DNA of 64,000 nucleotides from the NCBI GenBank assembly GCA_023410675.1, contig JAEYPM010000023.1:1-64000 (forward strand). The letters are read 5' to 3'. The stretch's first letter is position 1; every line of letters starts with the position of its first letter. Below the pieces are notes generated by a model that was not told the DNA's origin, did not search any database, and saw only the letters and a list, made by a program, of their open reading frames with translations. This DNA comes from Bacillota bacterium (GTDB lineage: Bacteria > Bacillota > Clostridia > Lachnospirales > Cellulosilyticaceae). Shown here in pieces: positions 45,996 through 52,443 of this stretch. Made by a program: the position numbers and the translations under genes.

Positions 45996-46039
45996 GAGAA
46001 GATAAGCAATTTGACTTATTATTGTTTCTTTAAGATGAA

Positions 46040-46501
46040 CTATTGCAAAGAATAATAACCGTTTTGATGCATATAATTAAAAATTTGTTCTCCATGTTCT
46101 TGTTCTTCTTTTTGAATATGATTTAGTACTTGTCTTGTATCATGATCTTTAAATTCAAAGATAGATGTGTTATAAATTGAAGACACATGTTTTTCTGTCG
46201 CAAGAGCATCTTGGCAAATATCTGCATCATTTTGATTATAAGCAATTTGTGACTTTGTAATTTGAGAATTTGTTTGATTTTGCTGTTGCCCTTGTTGTGG
46301 CACAGAGGGAACATTTCCACTTAATATACTATTAATCGTGTTTAAATGCTGTTGTTCATGCTGTAAAATATAAGAAAATAGCTGTTTTAGTTCTGGGTCA
46401 CAGGCTTGCGCCACATATTTAGTATATTTTTTTATACATAGCTCCTCTTGATCTTTTTCATCTTTTAATAACATGATTTCTTTCTGTGTTAATGATGTCA
46501 T
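46040..46501 (-). CDS. CotF-like ferritin-fold spore coat protein
   Basis: A 153-residue protein: two helix pairs of the Coat_F ferritin-like family (DQEELCIKKYTKYVAQACDPELKQLF with ILQHEQQHLNTINSI, and DALATEKHVSSIYNTSIFEF with NHIQKEEQEHGEQIFNYM) joined by a Gln-rich linker (VPQQGQQQNQTNSQ). CotF-type proteins are found in spore coats. The Glu/His residues in the EQQH and EQEH helices resemble ferritin ligands but iron binding is not shown for the family. AGAGGAGAAAAACG precedes the ATG at 46501. Confidence 0.8.
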   Translation of the reverse strand: MTSLTQKEIMLLKDEKDQEELCIKKYTKYVAQACDPELKQLFSYILQHEQQHLNTINSILSGNVPSVPQQGQQQNQTNSQITKSQIAYNQNDADICQDALATEKHVSSIYNTSIFEFKDHDTRQVLNHIQKEEQEHGEQIFNYMHQNGYYSLQ

Positions 46502-46744
46502 CGTTTTTCTCCTCTCATTTTTTCTTAAACTACTTGTAATAATCTTCAGCGTTATTATAGGTTAAATAGCAAATAATTATACGTACTATAAATTAATTCT
46601 TTCATATACCTTGGAATGCTTTAATAATCTAATTATGATTTATTAATTTTAATAACTAATTGATGATTTATTTTAATTATATATTTAATAATTAACAAAA
46701 ATGTGTTAGAATTAATAAAAAAATTAATGCATTGGAGGATTATT
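46502..46744. other. AT-rich divergent region before sppA
   Basis: Very AT-rich, about 85% A+T in its right half, and it holds the start regions of the minus-strand coat gene and plus-strand sppA. A GGAGG at 46734-46738 belongs to sppA. No promoter or operator stood out clearly. Confidence 0.5.
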
Positions 46745-47695
46745 TTGAAGACCGCAAATCGCAAGAAAAATGTATTTATTATTGTTGGTATTATATCAGC
46801 TATTGTTTTATGTTTTATTATAGCTTTATGTTTACTAGTTGCTAGTCGTACTAGCAAAGGGTTTCTTAACAATTTATCTGGGGATATTGCAATTTTACGT
46901 GTTGAAGGGGAAATATCGGCTACTGAAGCTTCACTATTTTCATCAAATTCATACAATCATTCCTGGACATTAGATCAAATTGATATGTTAATGAATAGAC
47001 CAAGCAATAAAGGGTTAATATTAATAGTTAATACTCCTGGAGGGGGTGTTTATGAATCAGATCAGTTATACTTAAAATTAAAGCAATATAAAGAAACTAC
47101 GAATCGTCCTATCTATGTATATATGACACAAATGGCGGCTTCTGGAGGCTACTATATTTCAATGGCTGCAGATAAAATATATGCTAATCGTATGACAACT
47201 ACAGGGTCTATAGGTGTTATCATGTCACTAATTGATACAACTGAATTTCAAAAGAAACTTGGTTTTAAAACAGAAAATATTGTTTCAGGGAAGAATAAGG
47301 CAATGGGAAACCCTTTGACAAGTGAACAACGTCTCATTCTTCAGTCAATGGTTGATGAAATGTATAATATATTTGTTTCAATAGTATCTGAGAATCGCAA
47401 AATGGATATAGATAAAGTAAAACAGCTTGCTGATGGACGTATTTATTCAGCTTTACAAGCAAAAGAATTAGGATTGATCGATGCAATTGGTAATTTTGAT
47501 GACGTAGTGAAAGATTTTAAAAGCACATATAATTTAGAAGATTGTAGTGTTAATGTATTATCACAAGAAAGAAGGATGTTTGGTGGATTAATGGGAATAT
47601 TTTCTAAGAGAAACCAAATAGATGCTATCATGGATGTAATAAATAGTGAACATACTGGTAAACTTATGTATTACTATGATCCTCAATCCTATTAA
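46745..47695 (+). CDS. sppA: Signal peptide peptidase SppA (S49)
   Basis: A 316-residue membrane-bound serine protease that breaks down cleaved signal peptides. One membrane segment at about 10-33, then the S49 domain: nucleophile S133 in MAASGGYYI and general base K185 in SGKNKAMG, spaced as in the B. subtilis enzyme. TTG 46745 is chosen because GGAGG (46734-46738) is 6 bases upstream; an ATG at 46703 would add 14 unconserved residues. Length is typical of the single-domain Firmicute form. Confidence 0.92.
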   Translation: MKTANRKKNVFIIVGIISAIVLCFIIALCLLVASRTSKGFLNNLSGDIAILRVEGEISATEASLFSSNSYNHSWTLDQIDMLMNRPSNKGLILIVNTPGGGVYESDQLYLKLKQYKETTNRPIYVYMTQMAASGGYYISMAADKIYANRMTTTGSIGVIMSLIDTTEFQKKLGFKTENIVSGKNKAMGNPLTSEQRLILQSMVDEMYNIFVSIVSENRKMDIDKVKQLADGRIYSALQAKELGLIDAIGNFDDVVKDFKSTYNLEDCSVNVLSQERRMFGGLMGIFSKRNQIDAIMDVINSEHTGKLMYYYDPQSY

Positions 47696-47711
47696 TTAAA
47701 ACTTGATTTCT

Positions 47712-47727
47712 TAAGCAAATTTGCTTA
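47712..47727. promoter_or_regulatory. 16-bp perfect palindrome before the GGDEF gene
   Basis: TAAGCAAATTTGCTTA is its own complement. It lies 17 bases after the sppA stop and about 40 bases before a TTTACT-N16-TATAAT promoter candidate for the next gene. It may be an operator or a weak terminator stem. Confidence 0.4.
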
Positions 47728-47782
47728 TAGAGATAATAGAATGAATTTACTATACGAAAACCTATCTTATAATAAGTGAGGG

Positions 47783-49228
47783 ATGAAATTGTCTGAAGGT
47801 AAAATCCATGAATTAGAAGAACAAATTGACTATTATCAAAAAGAAATATACAAAATACAACAAGATAATACTTTACTAATGGAGGAGGCAGAACATACTA
47901 GGAAAATTGTAGGCAGTTATAATTTTTTAAGAGAAGTTATTCTCTATATAGGAAATATAACTGAATACGATAGTTTGCTAAATACTATATGTGACGCAAT
48001 CCTCGGTTTTGGTGTTAGTGAGGTTTTTATTATTTTGCATGAGAATGAAGATGAGTATTCTTTTACTGAGAGAGCACTTAGTAATGAACTGATTGAAGAA
48101 TTAATAAAGTCAAATGATAATAAAATTCTATATAACTTAGTTGATAATATTGGAGAATGTTGTTCCGAAAATAATAATTTAGTTATTAGTGATATTGAAA
48201 AGACGGATGGTCAAAATGTACTTGGCTATACAGCTGGATCTATACTTATTAGCAAATTAGAACGTAACAATCAGAAGAATGGATATATATGCTTTAGACA
48301 TTATGAACCTGATTTTTTTGAACCTACTATTATTGATACTTTGAATATACTGATACCGCCATTAAATATTTTTGTAGAAAATAGTATTTTATTAAAGAAA
48401 AATATTGAAATGGCAAATAAAGATAATTTAACTAGTATTTTTAATCGTAATCGACTAGAGAAATATACTTATGAAAATCAATATTCCGAAAATATAACTG
48501 CTGTTATTAGTTTTGATGTTGATAGATTTAAGCTTGTAAATGATACTTATGGCCATGCTCAAGGTGATAAAGTACTTAAATATCTTGGTATGTTACTGAA
48601 TGATAATTATAAAAAAACGAACAATCAAATGGTTCCATTCCGTGTTGGCGGAGATGAATTTGTTGTCATGTGTGAAAACTTGAATAAATCAAGTATCATT
48701 TCTTTTGTTAAAGAAATATCCATTCATTTTGTGGAGAAGTTTGGCAATTTATCACCACCTCAAGAAGATAAAAAGATTGGATTAAGTATTGGCGTATACT
48801 ATAAAGAAAACTTTAAGTCTCATTTTGCCTTGAGTGATAAGATAAAACTATCCGATGAAGCTTTATATATCTCTAAAGAAAATGGAAGAAATAGATATAC
48901 AATACCTGATGCAATAGAAATTGTTAGGCATAGACTTCAATCTATAGTTGATAGTGAAAAGAATCGCTATTTAAGAAGAGGAACTACTCAAGAGCTTAAA
49001 AATTCATTATGGTATTCTGAACTTTACCTAAGAAGTGATAAAATACTTACTTCTAAAGATGTTGCAATTCTAGAAAAATGTAAGAGAAAAGTAGATCATA
49101 TGGTTTATCTAGATGATATTGTAGGTATGGTACTTTTAGATGTAAATAAAGATAAGTTTTCTGCTGATACTGTGCTTGAAAGAATTAAAAGTACTATTGA
49201 TTTTGATTTATCTCTTATTGAGATATAA
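47783..49228 (+). CDS. GGDEF diguanylate cyclase with N-terminal GAF-like region
   Basis: A 481-residue soluble protein. A coiled coil (about 1-45) and a GAF-like sensor region (45-205) precede the GGDEF domain (about 215-375): NKDNLTSIFNRNRLEKY, SFDVDRFKLVNDTYGHAQGDKVL, and the catalytic FRVGGDEFVVM (GGDEF 289-293). The motif is intact, so it should make c-di-GMP. The last 100 residues (FlgN-like helical?) are not recognised. No membrane segment. The start is ATG 47783, or possibly TTG 47789 with GAGGGATGA as ribosome site. Other c-di-GMP genes are not present in the window. Confidence 0.88.
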   Translation: MKLSEGKIHELEEQIDYYQKEIYKIQQDNTLLMEEAEHTRKIVGSYNFLREVILYIGNITEYDSLLNTICDAILGFGVSEVFIILHENEDEYSFTERALSNELIEELIKSNDNKILYNLVDNIGECCSENNNLVISDIEKTDGQNVLGYTAGSILISKLERNNQKNGYICFRHYEPDFFEPTIIDTLNILIPPLNIFVENSILLKKNIEMANKDNLTSIFNRNRLEKYTYENQYSENITAVISFDVDRFKLVNDTYGHAQGDKVLKYLGMLLNDNYKKTNNQMVPFRVGGDEFVVMCENLNKSSIISFVKEISIHFVEKFGNLSPPQEDKKIGLSIGVYYKENFKSHFALSDKIKLSDEALYISKENGRNRYTIPDAIEIVRHRLQSIVDSEKNRYLRRGTTQELKNSLWYSELYLRSDKILTSKDVAILEKCKRKVDHMVYLDDIVGMVLLDVNKDKFSADTVLERIKSTIDFDLSLIEI

Positions 49229-49239
49229 TGTTTTTTGCT

Positions 49240-49286
49240 TTAAAAGGTATTTAACCCACGCTGTGTTAAATACCTTTTAATTTTTT
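49240..49286. terminator. Strong bidirectional terminator
   Basis: TTAAAAGGTATTTAAC (49240-49255) pairs perfectly with GTTAAATACCTTTTAA (49265-49280) and six T follow. The T-run covers the stop codon of the convergent small gene. Confidence 0.85.
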
Positions 49287-49437
49287 AGTTTATATGATCA
49301 CTTTGAAATCCTTCTCTTTTAATAGAATGTTTTTTTTGATTTGGATTATGGTTATGCCCTTCTTCAGTAAGCGGCGTCTGATAATTACATTTTTTCATTC
49401 TTACTTCTTTACTATCTATTTGACTATCCTTTGCCAT
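49285..49437 (-). CDS. Unknown 50-residue basic protein
   Basis: Begins MAKDSQIDSKEVRMKKC and ends KREGFQSDHIN; basic, His/Asn/Lys-rich in the middle (EEGHNHNPNQKKHS), one Cys, no membrane segment. I do not recognise it. AAAGGAGTG is 8 bases before the ATG at 49437 and a TATAAT-like promoter lies further up, with dyad copy C between, so it looks like a real gene. An alternative upstream reading to 49521 lacks a ribosome site. It is probably a small spore or stress protein by context and composition only; no function is claimed. Confidence 0.6.
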   Translation of the reverse strand: MAKDSQIDSKEVRMKKCNYQTPLTEEGHNHNPNQKKHSIKREGFQSDHIN

Positions 49438-49464
49438 AAGAAAACACTCCTTTCTATAGATATA

Positions 49465-49503
49465 GAATACACATTTTATGTTCACTCTATACAATGTGCA
49501 TTC
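49465..49503 (-). promoter_or_regulatory. Leader dyad, copy C (before the 50-residue gene)
   Basis: On the minus strand GAATGCACAT ... ATGTGTATTC, arms 49494-49503 and 49465-49474, pairing at 9 of 10 positions. TATAAT on the minus strand directly precedes it and the start codon is about 28 bases after. The arm GAATnCACAT matches copy A (GAATTCACAT). Confidence 0.45.
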
Positions 49504-49603
49504 ATTATAGAAAAACAACATTTATCTACTCAATCAAGTGTGAAGTATTTCAGTTGTTTCTCTATAGTATCTCTTAATTTTTATTTATTATTTAAGAAAT
49601 TAT

Positions 49604-50206
49604 TTACACTTCTACAATTTTACCTTCTACTGAAATTGTAATAACGGAAAAAGGGATCTCTTTTTTTGCATTTATAAGAGCATTTTTAGCTGCATCAACA
49701 ATACCTTTACAACAAGGGACTTGCATTCTAACAACAGTAATACTTTTTATTTCATTTGATGCAATAATACTTGTTAACTTTTCTTCATAAAAGATATTAT
49801 CTAATTTTGGACAGCCAATAAGTGTTATTTTATTCTTCATAATACGATTATGAAAATCTGCATAAGCATAGGCAGTGCAATCAGCAGCTATTAACAAATG
49901 GTTATCATTGAAATAAGGTGCATTTGGTGCAACAAGTTTGATTTGACATGGCCACTGCATAAGGCTTGTATGTTTTATATTTTCTTTAACCGCTTTTTCA
50001 TCATATTTCTCAGCTTCTTTTTCTATGATCTTAATGGCATTTACGTGACATGCAGGAAGGCAATCTCCAAGACCATCACAATAGCTTTCTGATACTAAAG
50101 TTGCTTTACCATTTATTAATTGAATAGCACCTTCATGACATGCAGTGACACATAGTCCACATCCATCGCATTTATCTTGATCTATAATAATTATTTTACG
50201 TTTCAT
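49604..50206 (-). CDS. 4Fe-4S ferredoxin-like protein with a unique C-terminal domain
   Basis: A 200-residue protein. The ferredoxin part (1-70) has one full cluster motif CDGCGLCVTAC with a distant Cys, and a second motif CDGLGDCLPAC in which one of the usual Cys is Leu. The C-terminal part (75-200) has conserved-looking Cys (WPCQIKL, AADCTAYAY, IGCPKLD and VPCCKG). It resembles the ferredoxin-type proteins of the HcpR regulon in anaerobes. AGGAGGAATTGTA precedes the ATG at 50206; the reading extended to 50323 has no ribosome site. It is divergent from a Crp/Fnr regulator. Confidence 0.85.
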   Translation of the reverse strand: MKRKIIIIDQDKCDGCGLCVTACHEGAIQLINGKATLVSESYCDGLGDCLPACHVNAIKIIEKEAEKYDEKAVKENIKHTSLMQWPCQIKLVAPNAPYFNDNHLLIAADCTAYAYADFHNRIMKNKITLIGCPKLDNIFYEEKLTSIIASNEIKSITVVRMQVPCCKGIVDAAKNALINAKKEIPFSVITISVEGKIVEV

Positions 50207-50275
50207 TACAAATTCCTCCTTTAATTGTGATTGCTTGATATAGAATAAGTATAGTATAATAAGTTTGAAAAATAG

Positions 50276-50289
50276 GTAACGTATGTTAC
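50276..50289. promoter_or_regulatory. Crp/Fnr-type operator (HcpR-like)
   Basis: GTAAC-GTAT-GTTAC, a perfect dyad with a 4-base centre, lies between the divergent ferredoxin-like and Crp/Fnr genes. From memory, HcpR-type sites in Clostridia have this GTAAC-N4-GTTAC form. On the minus strand it lies just upstream of a promoter candidate for the ferredoxin-like gene. Confidence 0.65.
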
Positions 50290-50307
50290 AAAGGAAGTGT
50301 TTATTTG

Positions 50308-50997
50308 ATGGATCAAAGGTCAAAAGAGAATATTATGCTTAGTTCTTCCCTATTTAAAAATATTACGCATGAGGAGCTTTCTAGTTTTATTTCTAATATG
50401 CATATTGTCTTTAAATCATACAAAAAAGGTGAATATATTACACGAAAAGGTGATCCAGCTAATAAAATAGGAATGGTACTTAGTGGTAGTGTCTTTGTCG
50501 TGAAAGAAAATATATCTGGAGATCGCACATTACTGGCTATTTTAAAGCAAGGATACTTATTTGGTGAAATGGGTGTATTTTCAGATGCAGCTGTTTGGCC
50601 AGCTACAATTGTTACTGATGGGATTACAGAAGTTGCCTTTATTGATCGTTCTTTGTTTATAAATAACTGTGTTAAAGATTGCAGTATCCACCAAAAGTTG
50701 ATTTATAATATGCTTAATATTATAAGCAATAAAGCCTTAATACTGAATAAAAAGATTGAGTATTTAACCATGAAAAATGTAAGAAGTAAGATTAACACAT
50801 TCATATTAGAGCAATACCTTAAGCAAGGAACACTAACTATAACTTTACCTATGAATAGAAATGATTTAGCTGAATTTTTAAATGTTACTAGGCCATCTCT
50901 CTCTAGAGAACTAGGAAGAATGAAAGAAGAGAATATTATTGATTATTATAAGTCAACTGTAAAAATATTAGACTTATCAAGATTAAATGATAATTAA
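50308..50997 (+). CDS. Crp/Fnr-family regulator (HcpR-like)
   Basis: A 229-residue transcription regulator. Cyclic-nucleotide-binding fold at about 20-130 (YITRKGDPANKIGMVLSG, LFGEMGVFS), then the dimer helix, then the HTH_Crp domain (160-225) with LNVTRPSLSRELGRMKEENII. No Cys cluster of the Fnr kind is seen at the N-terminus, so it is not an oxygen-sensing Fnr. The start is ATG 50308 after AAGGAAG. The divergent ferredoxin-like gene and the shared GTAAC dyad suggest an HcpR (nitrosative stress) type, which is an inference. Confidence 0.86.
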   Translation: MDQRSKENIMLSSSLFKNITHEELSSFISNMHIVFKSYKKGEYITRKGDPANKIGMVLSGSVFVVKENISGDRTLLAILKQGYLFGEMGVFSDAAVWPATIVTDGITEVAFIDRSLFINNCVKDCSIHQKLIYNMLNIISNKALILNKKIEYLTMKNVRSKINTFILEQYLKQGTLTITLPMNRNDLAEFLNVTRPSLSRELGRMKEENIIDYYKSTVKILDLSRLNDN

Positions 50998-51016
50998 AAA
51001 TAAGGAGAAATAAAAA

Positions 51017-52426
51017 ATGAGTGAACGTAAAACGATTAATGTTTCTAAAGAAGAAACATTACGTCAAAATGACATTATAGATATATTATCCCTTACAATT
51101 AAAGATAAAGGGCTTAAATATTGCATTTCTACTTTTGGTTGTCAAATGAATGCTAGAGACTCTGAAAAAATTGAAGGGATTTTAGATAAAATAGGCTATG
51201 AAAAGACAGAAAAAGAAGAGGATGCTGATTTTATTCTTTATAATACATGTTGTGTTAGAGAAAATGCTGAGCTTAAGGTTTTTGGTAAGCTAGGTAAATT
51301 AAAGAGTATTAAAAAAAAGAAACCTAGTCTTATTATTGCACTTTGTGGATGTATGATGCAGCAAGATATGGTATTAGATACCTTGAAGAAAAAATATAAA
51401 TTTGTAGACATTATATTTGGAACCTATAATATTTATAAATTACCTGAGCTTATGCAAACATACTTTGAAATTAAGCAGCCAGTTATTGATATTTGGGATT
51501 CTTATCAAGATATTGTAGAAGATTTACCTAACTTAAGAAAATATCCATATAAGGCTTGTGTTAATATTATTTATGGTTGTAATAATTTCTGCACATATTG
51601 TATTGTTCCTTATGTTAGAGGAAGAGAACGTAGCCGTCCTAAGCTAGACATTATTAATGAAGTGAAGCATCTAGCGGCAAATGGTGTGAAGGAAATTATG
51701 TTTCTTGGACAAAATGTTAATTCTTATGGGAAAACACTACTTGAAAAGACAACATTTGCTGAGCTCTTACGAGAAATTGATACAATAGATGGTCTTGAAA
51801 GAGTACGCTTTATGACTTCACACCCTAAGGACTTAAGTGATGCATTAATATTAGCACTTGCAGAGTGTAATACATTATGTAAAAGCATTCACTTGCCACT
51901 GCAATCTGGAAGTACACATATACTTGAAAAAATGAATAGAAGATATACTAAAGAAGATTATTTAGCACTGGTTAACAAACTAAGGTTAGCTATTCCACAA
52001 ATTGAAATTACAACAGATATTATTGTAGGTTTTCCAGGAGAAACCGAAGAAGACTTTTTAGATACCTTAGATGTTATTGAAAAAGCCAAGTTTAATGGTG
52101 CATTTACTTTTATTTACTCAAAGAGAACAGGTACTCCTGCTGCTGCTATGGAAGATCAAGTAGATGAGGAGACAATAAAAACTAGGTTTAATGCACTAAC
52201 TTCTTTAGTAGATAAAGTGCAGCTAGAACGTATGCAAAAATATGTTGGTACAACCCAGGAAGTACTATTTGAAGAATTAAGTAAAAATGACTCTTCAATA
52301 ATTAGTGGTAGAACAGATTCAGGGATACTCGTACATGTTAAGGGTGATAAAAATTTAATAGGTGCTCTAAAACGTGTATTAATTAAGGGTACAAAGACTC
52401 ACTATTTGCTGGGAGAAATTTGTTAG
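51017..52426 (+). CDS. miaB: tRNA-2-methylthio-N6-dimethylallyladenosine synthase
   Basis: A 469-residue radical-SAM methylthiotransferase acting at A37 of tRNAs after MiaA. N-terminal UPF0004 domain with CISTFGCQMNARDSEKIEG and CCVRENAE, and CGCMMQQ; radical SAM domain with YGCNNFCTYCIVPYVRGRERSR (CxxxCxxC) and a C-terminal TRAM domain (about 405-469). AAGGAG before ATG 51017. It is 17 bp before mutS, with miaA further down, so both steps of ms2i6A37 synthesis are in the same block. Confidence 0.96.
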   Translation: MSERKTINVSKEETLRQNDIIDILSLTIKDKGLKYCISTFGCQMNARDSEKIEGILDKIGYEKTEKEEDADFILYNTCCVRENAELKVFGKLGKLKSIKKKKPSLIIALCGCMMQQDMVLDTLKKKYKFVDIIFGTYNIYKLPELMQTYFEIKQPVIDIWDSYQDIVEDLPNLRKYPYKACVNIIYGCNNFCTYCIVPYVRGRERSRPKLDIINEVKHLAANGVKEIMFLGQNVNSYGKTLLEKTTFAELLREIDTIDGLERVRFMTSHPKDLSDALILALAECNTLCKSIHLPLQSGSTHILEKMNRRYTKEDYLALVNKLRLAIPQIEITTDIIVGFPGETEEDFLDTLDVIEKAKFNGAFTFIYSKRTGTPAAAMEDQVDEETIKTRFNALTSLVDKVQLERMQKYVGTTQEVLFEELSKNDSSIISGRTDSGILVHVKGDKNLIGALKRVLIKGTKTHYLLGEIC

Positions 52427-52443
52427 TATAAGGATGGATAATT

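Noticed and set aside
49285..49521. Longer 78-residue version of the small minus-strand gene
   Set aside because: The added 28 residues are encoded by the dyad and -10 region and lack a ribosome site.
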